This document shows, in pieces, positions 9,655 to 20,058 of a stretch of 64,000 nt of DNA; the stretch's first letter is position 1; the number at the start of each line of letters is the position of its first letter. The notes under the pieces were generated by a model, which did not search any database, was not told the DNA's origin, and was given only the letters and a program-made list of their open reading frames with translations. The position numbers and the translations under genes were made by a program. Location of the stretch: NCBI GenBank assembly GCA_021234155.1, contig JAJEKV010000018.1, forward strand, positions 20,757,252 to 20,821,251. The letters are read 5' to 3'. Source of the stretch: Isoetes taiwanensis (taxonomy: Eukaryota > Streptophyta > Lycopodiopsida > Isoetales > Isoetaceae).

Positions 9655-10916
9655 TGTGTTCCCTCTAGAGTATTTAAGTCCATTTCCACCTCCTTCTTGC
9701 CATCAGCCATTCTTGAGCTTCTCCTTCTTAGGCCGCTTGTCATGTCAGAGTGTTTTGCTTGTGCGCTTTGGCTTCCCTCTATGCTGGTCTCCTCACTTAT
9801 GGAGTTCCGGCAGAGGAGGCTTGATGGTGTTATGTATTTCATTTTATTTCTTGATGGCTTCTCCCCGGCTTCTCTATTGTTAGGTTGTTGCACGTCATCG
9901 TTTCCGGCTTGTTTATGTGTCTATCGGATGGTTTGCACTATTCTGGGTCATGCTTGTAGCCTACATCATCAGATGTGTTTTCCCTATTCTCTATGCCTGG
10001 GGTCGTAATGCAGTTTGCATGTTCCACTTCTTTCCACAGAGCCCATGTTTGGCTATGACCGGCCCAAGACAGTGTCAGCGTCTCTTTGTGTTTTCATTAC
10101 TCCAGCTCACAAAGCTCTAGGGATGGGCTCGAGTTTGTGGCCGACATTACTTGGGCGTTGCTTCGGAGAAGCCTTTGTGGTAAGTCTTCACATATTATTT
10201 TTGCCCCTTTTGATTTGCTAATCATGGATGCAGAGGTCGTAGGCTTCTACTTCTAGGCTTGGCTCGGCAAACTGCGCCAATCCAGACATCTTCTAGCTTC
10301 CTGTTCTCGTTCCTACATGCGCTTGCAGCCTTACTTTGTTTCTTGGCTTTCCATCAGACTGCTTTTTAGCATAATTTTCTTCTGCCTTCGTTATTGTTCA
10401 GTAAGGTACATGTCAAATATAAGATCGAGGGAGAAGTTTGGCAGTCTGGAGCAGTTGTTTGCGTTTGTAACTTTTCAAAAATTTCTGCCAGATTCATTTG
10501 ATTTGGCTGTTTTCTTTTCCTTGAGTTAAGCTCATCTTGTTTTTTAGCTTCCTATATTCTCTTCCTTTGTTTCCATAAGTGTAACTCTGTACCTCCCTTT
10601 GCATTTCGTTCTCTTACGAGGTTCATAGCTAGGGTATGTTGGCCAACTTCTCTTCACAACAGCCACTACAGCCGTGTCTCTAATGTTTGTCCTAACTTAC
10701 TTTTTATAGTGGCAAAAATCTGTGTAAGGAGACAAGGGATCAGAACATACACCTGTGTTTTAGTATGCTAACATTTTTTCTATAAGATTTTAATTCAAGG
10801 CTTCTCTGGTGAAGACAATCTTTTTCATAGTTTACATGATCCACACCTGTTTAGTTACATTCACATTTGGATGGAGTGATTGCATTGCCAAAGTATTCTA
10901 TCTGTTAAGAAAACGA

Positions 10917-11090
10917 GGAGACCTGTTTGTGGTTTTGGTGCACAGGATGAGTCTCCTCTGTAAGTTCGTCCTCAATTTGCTTTGAAAGGGTTTGGTCGCA
11001 TCATTTCTAGAGAGGAGACATGTTTGTGGTTTTCTACATCCTACTACTGCATGTTGGTGCACAGGTTAAGTCTCCCTCGTAAGTTCGTCC
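10917..11090. repeat. Short imperfect duplication in unit 1
   Basis: Two diverged copies share ggagac-tgtttgtggtttt, ggtgcacagg and taagttcgtcc (about 10917-10973 and 11016-11090). They directly precede the 210-bp tandem repeat. Confidence 0.6.
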
Positions 11091-11510
11091 GAATATGATA
11101 TTGAAGTTATTATGGTCAGTTTTGGCTGCGTCATTTCTAGAACTGTCTGTGTTGTATATATCTTTGAAAACTCTTGATGTGATTCTGCCCTCTTGATATC
11201 AGTCTATCTATTCAAACTTTGAATCCTTTCTAGCATGTTACTTAAATACCTAGGCTTTTACATTTTGTTTAAGTGTTTCAAATATGAAAGCATTGCAAAT
11301 GAATATGATATTGAAGTTATTATGGTCAGTTTTGGCTGCATCATTTCTAGAGCTGTCTATGTTATATATATCTTTGAAAAACTCCTGATGTGATTTTACC
11401 CTCTTGATATCAATCTATCTATTCAAACTTTGAATCCTTTCTAGCATGTATTTTAAATACCTAGGCTTGTACATTTTGTTTAAATGTTTCAAAGATGAAA
11501 GCATCGCAAT
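11091..11510. repeat. 210-bp tandem duplication in unit 1
   Basis: Copies start at 11091 and 11301, both with gaatatgatattgaagttat, and continue through shared blocks such as tcaaactttgaatcctttct. They differ at scattered sites. No ORF crosses them. Confidence 0.9.
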
Positions 11511-14351
11511 AATCTTCTGATGAATTAATGTAGCTTCATTAGTTGGCTGGATATGTGTGCCACATGTTTAGACAGTTGCCATGCATATTGTGCTGCAATT
11601 TTCAGCTGGTCTATACGTTGGCGAGCTTTTTAATGCCTATGATTGTTGCTAAGCCCGAATGCCTATCGCTAGCATTGGCACTAGAATTCAGAGTGAGTCG
11701 CCATTAATTTGGCTCCCCAGCAAGCTTTCATACGAAAGAGCCTAATAGTGTACTTAACCTTGCTACTTATCATACATGATGGACATTGTATAGATTGAAG
11801 TGAGACTCTTTGTGGATGCTTTAGACCAGTATGCCTAAGATTAGTTTTTCTTTGTGCCTTTCATTTCAATTGGTAGTCGTAGTTCATATTAGTTAGTTCT
11901 CTTGTACCTTTAGTTTTCTGTAGTCGTAGTTCATAGTAATTGATTGACCCTTGTACTTTTAGTTTTCAATTGGTATCCGCAGTCACCAGGGAAATTTTCT
12001 AGTTAGAGCTGTGCTCTTGTTTCTTAGCCTTTTCCATTTAAGTTATGAAATAGTTTGTTGTGTTCTTTCTGCATTTCGGAGGAAGAGTTTGCTGTGTTCT
12101 TTCTGCATTTCAAATATATAGTTTTGGGTCGACCTTTGTTTGGATTTTGATGTTGGGTTGGAGCTTGAGATTGGTTAATTGCATTTGACTTTCACTTTTG
12201 AGGTAAGTTTCTACTGTCATTTTGAGACTTTAGATTGCAATGTATATTTTCGTGTGAGATTAGAATTGACTTGAATGTTATTGAATGTCTCGTAGTATGT
12301 TCTACTATGTTGGTATTGGAAGTGATTCAACGTTTTTAGCAAATGGGACTTTCTAAATTATTGTTGAAGTTGAAATTACATAGACTATTTAGGAGATTTT
12401 GTTTCTTTATCGAAATTGGTTCTTATGTATAAGTTTAGTTTGTGGTGCAAACTTGGATAAGTAGTCTTTCAAGAGTTTGTTGTTGCTTGAGTATAAGAGT
12501 TGGCGTATGCTATTTTAGCTTCCGGATTTGTTGACTTGTGCCCATGATTCTCATTTTAAGTTACCTTAGTGGATTACTTCAAGTGGGCTGACGTGCTTGG
12601 TGATTTGTTTAGCTTTAACCTTTGGCAAATTGTAACTTTGTAGATCCGTGAGCATGGCTACTAGTATAGTTCACATTTTCATGCTAGTTGTTGGCCTTTA
12701 TAAAGCTGGAGTTTTTTTCCATCCTTTCGAGTTTTACAAAATTGTTTGTTCAGAATCGATAACTGAGGGCTTCAAAATTTTGCCTTAAAAAGATCCTAGT
12801 CCTCTGTAGTATGATGACATTTGAAATTGAATGCTATCCTAGTCTTCTATAGTAAGTTGAGTTGATGACATTTGTAATTGACTACTAGTTTGGAGCTTGT
12901 AAGAGTTGATGACACCTGTTGCGTGATTGAATGTTTGTATGCTCCTTTTGAATGTTACCACAATTGCATTCTTGTAATTTTGTTACTACATTGCATTCTC
13001 CTCCAAATTCTTTTCTTCAATGTTACTCTTCATGTCTAGCTTATAGTTGTTCCAGTAGAAGATATGCACCATTTTTTCTTATGAGTTATGGTAGAAGATA
13101 TGTTGTCTAGAAAATGCATCGATCAGTCTCAGTCTTTGTTGTCCCTTCTGTTTTAGTATTGAAGCCCCTGCGTCCATTGTAATGCAACCTTATGTTTGGA
13201 GGTATGGGTCGGTTGCATATATCTTTCTCTAGTTCATTATTACTTTTCGGCGTATGAGTCTCATATTTTGAGTTTTTAATTTGCTAATGCACCTCTTATT
13301 AATCTTTTCGTACTCTCCCTAATTTTTCTCTGAAGCTCATTGTTACATACTTGGTATAAGTGGCATCTTCAATTAGTGTTAGTTTGTCGGGCATTGGGAA
13401 GTGAATTACATTTTTGTAGGGCATCTTTGGAGGATCTTTTACATGGATTGGAGCTTCATATATTTGGGCACATGGGGTTTTCGTCACATAGGGTTTTTGG
13501 TTTTCCCTCTTATGCTTGTTTTCTAACACATATTTGGAGGGCACCAGCTTTGTGGTTTCTAGACCATTGGCTCCTATTTGCATTATCTTTGAGTCACACA
13601 TTTGAGGTTTGTCCTTGGACGATGTTTTGGCGGATGTTACTGACTTTAGTTGTGAAAATGTGGTGAAAAGCTCATTTGCAGGTTTGGATCTATAATTTGG
13701 TGAATCTCATCTTGTTGCACACTGGTCGGTCCCATTTGTGTTTGCATTCTTTGATTCTCTTCTCGAATTTATGAGTTTCAACATTTCCATTTGAATTTCG
13801 TAGGGTGTATATATTTGTTAGCTTAGGACTATATAGTGGCATCGTTGCATCGGTTGGTCGGCATATGAGAGGCATAATCGGATGTCTTGTGATTTAATAC
13901 GCTTAGGATTGCATCTTCAAGGACCCTTGAATGAGGTGTTTACTTTGTCCATGGAGGTTTTGAAGTTGTTAAGCTCAATAGTTTGATTGCTTGCTCTTGT
14001 GTCCTTGCTCATTTATATGTTGGTAGAGCGTTTCATATCCTCTTTTAGTGTTAGTTATTGAAATCTGCCTTTGCCTCATGCTCTCAATTTTTGCACTCAA
14101 ACTCATGTTCCGTCTTTCTCTGTTTCCTTTGCATTAAGTGTGGCATAGAACCCTTTCTCTTGTAGGACTTATTTAGTTTTTTGGCTTGAGTGCTTATAAG
14201 ACAACCTTCATGCCGGTGCTTTCTTGCTTAGATTTGGTCGTCATACTTTGTTTAGCTTTAGCGTTTAGAGATGAGTCTATGCTCTTTTATGGTCCCCTAT
14301 CCACGTCATCAAGGTGGTTGATTCTTGTACTTTTCTCTGCCTCTTTTTTTC
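11511..14351. other. T-rich interior of unit 1, no gene recognised
   Basis: The stretch is T-rich on the plus strand, with repeated short phrases (for example ttgtaccttttagtttt-like blocks near 11900-11970 and gctgtgttctttctgcattt near 12055-12110). Small ORFs near 13299-13666 occur on both strands without motifs. It looks like intron-like or promoter-like captured DNA. Confidence 0.6.
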
Positions 14352-14395
14352 AGGATGGTTGTTGTTCTGTGTTGGAGTTCAGCTAGGCTCTAGAA

Positions 14396-15354
14396 GTATG
14401 ATTTATCTGCGTTTCGAGATAAGCAGATAAATCCGCTTCTTGAGGCTAGTTGATGTGTTCCCTCTAGAGTATTTAAGTCCATTTCCACCTCCTTCTTGCC
14501 ATCAGCCATTCTTGAGCTTCTCCTTCTTAGGCCGCTTGTCCCACCCTCCCACCCTCGTTTCTTTGGGCCTTTTTAAGTGTCCTTGTTTGGTCAATAGTCT
14601 CATGCTTTTCTGGTTGCCGCGCTTGAGTCCTCATGCAATGACCGATTGTCGTCGTGCCAAGTATCGATATTTGTAATGGTTTCCTTTTCTTGATTGATAG
14701 TCTTTTTTTGGTGTGCCTTTGTTTTCTAGTCTTTCGTTCATTAATGAATTTGGTATTGTTGTGATGGTCCTCGTGCTAGCGAGAGTTTGGCCCTCGTGCT
14801 AGGTAGCGAGACCAGTTGTAGATGTGGTGGTGGACCTCGTGCCATGTGTGTTCGCCCTCGTGCCTGGGATTTGGTGGCCCTCGTGCTTGGGTTAGGGCTC
14901 TCATGCCCGGTGGATGTCGCATTTGGTGGTTTTTGCGGGTTACAGTGTCGATGTCAATTGGCATGGTTGCATTTTATCCCTCGTGATTGGTCGGCTTGTA
15001 GATGGATGGCCTTGTAGGCATGAGGCGCCTCATGGAGTTGGGTGGTTGTTCGGATGAGTGGATGTTTCTCTCCAGTTTGATGGACTCTTATGTTATTGGG
15101 GTCATTGTTTTGCGAAAAACAGAGTTCTAGGCTTAAAGCTTTTTTCATTATCATTTTGTAGTCCACTATACAAGTTTGTCATGGTATTTGCTTATACTTG
15201 TACACCCAAAAAGGCCAGTGGGCATGAGGGATTTTGTTTGACGTGTTTTAAGAATATGTTGTACATTTTCATTTTGAAGTAAAGAGGAGGGCTCCTATGG
15301 CTCATTCATTAGGATGGTTGTTGTTCTGTGTTGGAGTTCAACTAGGCTCTAGAA
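14396..15354 (-). mobile_element. Helentron-like unit 2 (0.96 kb)
   Basis: This unit has the same hairpin end and the same 44-base opposite end as unit 1, and it abuts unit 1 with no spacer. The interior (14541-15310) is different: it carries several CCTCGTGC repeats between about 14767 and 14910. No domain is recognised. The terminal inverted-repeat half is at 15338-15354. Confidence 0.7.
14767..14915. repeat. Dispersed CCTCGTGC repeats in unit 2
   Basis: At least five copies of cctcgtgc occur in about 120 bases, at irregular spacing, in a GC-richer pocket. No coding meaning is evident. Confidence 0.65.
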
Positions 15355-16076
15355 ATCAAGGATTTATGTTCCATTGCATGCTACTTTTTAGGAATCGATA
15401 TTGCCTAACCATCATGAAACCCCACAAGCTGGATAGGGGGGTGAGTGGAAGACCTATGAGTTGGTCAAGCGCCACTACTATTGGCCACATGAAGGAACAA
15501 GTACAAGACTTGGTTTCACATTGTTTGACGTGTCAAGCTATTAAAGCTGACCACGGTCGTACTCCAAGACTATTGCAACCTATACCTATACCATTGCAAA
15601 GATTGGAGTGTGTAAGTATGGACTTCATAGTCGCTTTGTCTAGAACTGTAAGGCAAAACACTTATTAGGTGTGGGTGATTGTTGATTGTCTAACTAAGTA
15701 TGCCAAATTTGTGGCCTTAAAGGAGGATGCTACTGGTCCGGATGTAGCAACTGCATATATGAGATATGTTTTCCCTCCTTTTGGTTTGCCTTTGTCTATC
15801 ATAAGTGATCCGGATACCAAGTTTACAGGTCATTTTTGGAGGGACCTTATGAAAGGTCTTAAGGTGCGATTAAGAATGAGTAGTGGTAACCACTCACAAA
15901 CGGATGGCCAAACTGAGAGAATCAACATGTTCCTGGAGGATATGTTGAGAAGTTTTGTCCATGAACGCCAAACTCGTTGGGAGGAGTATTTGCCTTACCT
16001 AGAGTTTGCGTATAACAACAGCCATCATATGGGAATTAAGATGACTCCCTTCGCTGCTATGGTAGGGTGAAATCCC
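15355..16076 (+). pseudogene. Integrase of the second Ty3 element, after the insertion
   Basis: The frame resumes at the insertion scar. It shows VQDLVSHCLTCQAIKADHGR (zinc-binding end), LECVSMDFIVALSRT (first acid), TAG at 15666, then VDCLTKYAKFVALKEDAT, IISDPDTKFTGHFW (second acid; relatives have SDRDTKF) and TDGQTERINMFLEDMLR (glutamate). It ends in LEFAYNNSHHMGIKMTPFAA and a stop near 16068; homology fades just after NPRT. No chromodomain or LTR follows. Confidence 0.9.
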
Positions 16077-17330
16077 AGAACTTATGCCAATATGCATAAG
16101 TACCTTAGAGACGGATGATACAATTCATTGATTATGGGAAGCTAAATAACCGCTCAACAACATCATAAGTGAAGAACAAGATCCAAATATATTACATATC
16201 TCAGATAAACAGATTGGATTACACGGTTAACCACCCAACCGGTGAAGGATTGATCACAGCTTAAGCCCTTTAGCTTATGATCGATCAGATTACATCAACA
16301 CAAGGCTTTGGAACAGCCTTAATAACAACAATCAATGATAGCCCGAACCAATCTCAGGGATTCGAGCAAACAAGCAGCAATCCTCTGCCCGGAACTAGTC
16401 GGATCTGACAGAGGATCTCAGAGTTGGAGCAACGAAGCCTTCATGCAGCAGCGATTGAGCTAGATGCATTCTAGGAATGGGGATGTGCATATAGGCTTGA
16501 TAAGACGCCTTCGTCTACGACTATAATGGGAACATTACCATTCCTTACGCCGAGACGGATGGCAAGCCTTAGGCATGATAGGTTTCCCATTCTTCATTTT
16601 TCATCTTCAAAGAGGGTGGTTCCCTCAACCACAACATATATTTAATTTGTACACACTGATGTCTTGTAATTCTGTCAGCCAGAGGCATTTACCTTGGTGT
16701 CCGCAGCTTCTCTTAAGGGTCACTAGGGATCCATGTCCGCGAACGACTTCTCTTAAGGGTCACTAGGAGCACATGTTCACATGTGATATGTGCTTTAGCG
16801 CCTGCTCTCTGGCTTCTAGCGCCTGCTCTCTCTAGCGCCTGGACCACCTTCTCTCTCTAGCCCAAATACCCCTCTTCTCTCCCTAGCCCTGGGCCACTTT
16901 CTCTCTCTAGCCACATATGACCTTCCCCCATTTCCAACTTCACCTTCCCTTATTTCCAAATTTTAGCTACCTTCTGGTCTTTCTAGCCCTGGACCACTTT
17001 CTCTCTCTAGCCAATACGACTCATGGTGCGCCAATAAGCTGTGCCAACTTCTAGCATACTCCAAATACGCGGGGTGTGTCGCCTTTAGGTTCTTTCTTAT
17101 GTTCAAGCCCATCCTCGCCTATTCCAAAACCTTCTTCAAGCCAAGTCTACCCCAAAAGAATCCTGACAGTAGCCAAATTCGAACCTCCCCCCCCACAGCG
17201 TTGAACCCCCTCAAAACCCCCCTGCCAACCACTGAGGGCGAGCATCATTTATATTTTATAGTCATTTCTTAATTCTTAATAGCCCTTTAACTCTTTAATC
17301 CCCTTTCATACCATACAACCCCATTGCCAC
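16077..17330. other. Non-coding stretch with CT-rich repeats
   Basis: No gene is recognised. It holds a direct repeat cttctcttaagggtcactag at 16708 and 16748, and several copies of ctctctctagcc and ccctggaccact between about 16815 and 17015. A G-poor, C-rich block lies at about 17190-17225. It may be the end of an LTR element, but no paired LTR was found. Confidence 0.6.
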
Positions 17331-17589
17331 TTGTGTAGCCCTTTGCCCAGATCCCCACTTGGAGGGAGACATCCCTCAGGCCCAACCCTAGCCCCAGCCC
17401 CAGCCCACCTGGGAGAACCAGGGGTAGAGACTGCCACGATAACGGCCCCAACTAGATAACAAGAACAAGGCAGAAACCTCATCCATGAGGAAGGAGGCCC
17501 AGGCAAAGGCCCGATCTATGAGATCGACCCGGGAGACGGATGAATGCTGCTCAGGCCTGACAATGCACCAAGACGAGGGCCTTGAAACA

Positions 17590-18640
17590 AATAAAGGAAG
17601 GAATTGAGAGCAATAGGACCCGAATTGCAGGACTGGCAGAAGAGATCTAATCTTCAGTGTCCCATATGCTCAAAAGACAGTTGGCAGCAGAGAGGCAACG
17701 AATTGCAGCGATGGAGACCCGCATGCAGCAGTTAGAAGACGGGCTTCGCTTCGCACACTTTGAGAGGCAACAGGAGAAGCAGGGTCTTGCTGACCTGCGA
17801 GTCGTGTGGAATCCCTTCTCACCATCATAGAGACCACGGCACAGGACAGGCAGTGTGCTGAGCAGGATATAGTGGCAACCATCTCCCTCTTCAAGTCAGA
17901 AGATGAGGGGACTGCCACCACAATGCGGAACGTCCGAGCCGCCTTCGAAGCCAGCCAGACAGAGCTAAGAACCTACAGAGTAGGGCTGAGACACAAGATC
18001 AGGAGATACAGGAGCTCCGGGCAACCGTTGCCCAGCAAGGCAGGGGCCTCCATGCGGAGGTCCATGGACAATTACTGCAATGCATGAATGAGTTGGCCAG
18101 ACAACAGAAATTTTAATAGGAGCTAGGCTCCCAACTTCAGGCAGCAGATGCTGCAGCACGGGGCCAGACAAGCCCACATGCCGAACAACCACAAGGTGCC
18201 AACCAGGCAGACAGACAACACCTGCTCCATCTTGAACACTACGCCCCCCTTGCTATGAGCAGCCCACACACCCCAGACAACAGTCATCACCTGTTGGAAC
18301 AACCAATGTGGCCCTGCGACTAAGTGAGCAACAAGAGGAGGGTCCGCGACGTCATAATGTGGTGGTACATGGAATCTCAGAGGAAGCAGGAGAGGATCTC
18401 ACCAAGCGCCTCCAGGATCAGATTCTATCTCGCATGGCATTTCAGACCACAGTCCACATTGTCCGAGCAAGCTCTCTTGGAGCTCAACGCACATATCGCC
18501 CACACGTTGTCACCTTCACGGTTGCAGACACACGAGTGCGTGAGGCAATTTTGCGTCAGAGTAGGTAATTGAAGGGGACCAACCTGTATGTTGACCATGA
18601 TCTTACTCCGATGCAACAGGAGTCCCGTCGATAAGAGTTG
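17590..18640 (+). pseudogene. LINE ORF1 (coiled coil plus RNA-binding-like domain)
   Basis: The region 17590-18110 encodes Gln/Glu/Arg-rich helices in changing frames (RQRIAAMETRMQQLEDGLRF), consistent with a coiled coil. From about 18355 the frame shows RHNVVVHGISEEAGEDLTKR, FTVADTRVREAILRQS, then a stop and NLYVDHDLTPMQQESRR. This is the pattern of L1-type ORF1 proteins, whose RNA-recognition fold chaperones LINE RNA. Several stops break it. Confidence 0.7.
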
Positions 18641-18735
18641 GCTCAAGTCAAGGACGTCCGCCGTCGAGGGGGGGCTGCAGGATCCGAGGCAAGCTTCACA
18701 TTTTTAGGCCGGCACCTGCTGAGGTCAACGATGCA

Positions 18736-18975
18736 ATGCGTCCAGTTGCTACAGCACCCAGAGGCCCCATTGCAACCACTATAGGAGCTGCCCCTCCTAC
18801 TGCCACTCCTACTACTGCCACCACGCCATTTGCAGCAAGCTCACCCGCTACCCCTACTGCACCTCCTGCTCCCACGGCTCCAACTGTTCTCACAACTCCT
18901 GCTCAGTCACCACCCACTGCTCCTTCTGTAGCTGGAACAGATCACCGTGCATCTATATCAAATGCCAACAAATAG
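18736..18975 (+). pseudogene. Pro/Thr/Ala-rich linker of the LINE
   Basis: An open frame of 79 codons is almost entirely Ala, Pro, Thr and Ser and ends at TAG just before the endonuclease (methionine at 18991). It is probably the ORF1 tail or the inter-ORF linker. The low complexity prevents any family call. Confidence 0.5.
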
Positions 18976-18987
18976 GAACTGTGCCTC

Positions 18988-19807
18988 CGTATGGTATCTT
19001 GGAACTGTCGGGGCTTCCCTTGGTAGAAAGAGGAGAGTCTCAACTCTATTGCACCAGATATAGATCTCATTTTCCTCATGGAAACATGGGAACATGCATG
19101 ACACAGACTGTCGGACCTCCCAGGCTATCTACATTTCTCGGTGTTCAACGAGTGTGCATAGGCAAGCGAGGGCATGGGGGGTTAGCCTGCTACTATCGTG
19201 CCCTTGGTGCAGTCAGTCTCGCTGCATAAAATAGACAGGTACAATCGCTACTTGTGGGTGCGCGTGCAGCATGATAGTGGCAGCATCCTCTTCGTAGCAG
19301 CATGCTACTTTTCCACATGCCGAGAACAACTTCTATAACACTCATTTGGGGGCGGATAGATTGGAGCCCTATATCGATCTATATGATGACATACAACAAC
19401 ACAAACAGTTGGGCAAGATCATGCTGCTTGGGGACTTTAATGCACGCACAGGAGCCGAGCAGATCCCAAAATTTGAGCCTCTGGCAGAGGACGTCTTGCA
19501 GTTGAACCCTGCAGAGGTGGCTTGGTCAAGGATATCAAATGACAACCATATTTCACGCTATGGCAGGCAATTGTTATTGCCGAGTAGTCTTTGACCTGGT
19601 TATTTGTAATGGGTTGACACAATGGTCGTCTTCAGCCGCTGCACTTGTAGACAAGAGAACCACGGGGGTGGGTCCAGTATGGTGGATTACGTCCCGGTAG
19701 AGGAACATGATCTGCACCTGATTACCCATTTTTTCATTGGAACAAACACTCGGGACGAGGAACTGGACTCAGACCACCAGCACCTGTTCTTGCATGTACA
19801 TTGGTAG
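18988..19807 (+). pseudogene. LINE endonuclease domain (APE-type)
   Basis: Three conserved blocks lie in order but in different frames: MVSWNCRGF (about 18991), LLGDFNARTG (about 19428) and SMVDYVPVEEHDL with LDSDHQHLF (about 19676-19795). Together they are the WNCRG, GDFN and SDH motifs of exonuclease-endonuclease-phosphatase enzymes that nick the target for LINE insertion. Frameshifts and stops separate them. Confidence 0.85.
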
Positions 19808-20058
19808 GCTCCCCGTGCATCCATTGCCTCAACACTCCAAGTGCCCCAGCTGCACTTGGATTACGACCGTGTAGAGACCTATGCCAGGATGCTTGAGCAT
19901 GATCTGGAGGAACTACTGCAACTCCCCACACTTCAGCAGCAATCTGTCCAGCTGACTCACCTACTTCTGATAACTGCTGAAAGACGCTTTGGAAGAGGCC
20001 ACTCACGGAGAACCTCGGGTGCTACCACCTTCCCCCGCAATAGATGGTTCAATGATGA

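Larger units (their letters stand above)
9597..14395 (-). mobile_element. Helentron-like unit 1 (4.8 kb)
   Basis: The left 145 bases (9597-9741) are identical by eye to those of unit 2 (14396-14540), and the right 44 bases (14352-14395) match unit 2 with one mismatch. The interior is T-rich and unlike unit 2. It has a 210-bp tandem duplication and short ORFs without recognisable domains. Shared ends with different interiors are usual for rolling-circle element families. Confidence 0.7.
9597..15354 (-). mobile_element. Tandem pair of Helentron-like (Helitron2-type) non-autonomous elements
   Basis: The block splits the integrase of the second Ty3 element. Joining the flanks restores the frame (GLYFYK then SRIYVP), so the host site had only a short A/T run and any duplication is at most two bases. 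On the minus strand the element begins TTCTAGAGCC and ends in a hairpin four bases from its end. Its 5'-terminal 17 bases match, inverted with two mismatches, a subterminal site near the other end. Insertion falls between T and T on the minus strand. These are the structural marks reported for Helentrons. Two units abut head to tail at 14395/14396. No Rep or helicase ORF is seen. Confidence 0.72.
7888..16076 (+). mobile_element. Second Ty3/gypsy element, right half, split by an insertion
   Basis: It starts abruptly after the LTR at 7887, inside the region before RT, and continues through RT, RNase H and integrase on the plus strand. Its gag, protease and 5' LTR are absent, as expected if the first element inserted into it and displaced the rest leftward. 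A 5.76-kb insertion lies at 9597-15354. It ends about 16076 in the integrase, and no 3' LTR is recognised. Several stops make it inactive. Confidence 0.85.

Noticed and set aside
13299-13666. Overlapping 100-codon ORFs on both strands in unit 1
   Set aside because: No domain, no splice or promoter context, and biased residue use from T-rich DNA.
9597-15354. LTR retrotransposon with LTRs at the repeated ends
   Set aside because: The repeated left end (145 bp) and right end (44 bp) do not form LTR-internal-LTR. They form two complete units in tandem, and no gag or pol lies between.
9597-15354. Canonical Helitron
   Set aside because: The hairpin end lacks CTRR and insertion is not between A and T; the Helentron type fits better.
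16077-17330. Solo LTR following the second Ty3 element
   Set aside because: Plausible ends could not be fixed and no target duplication was found.
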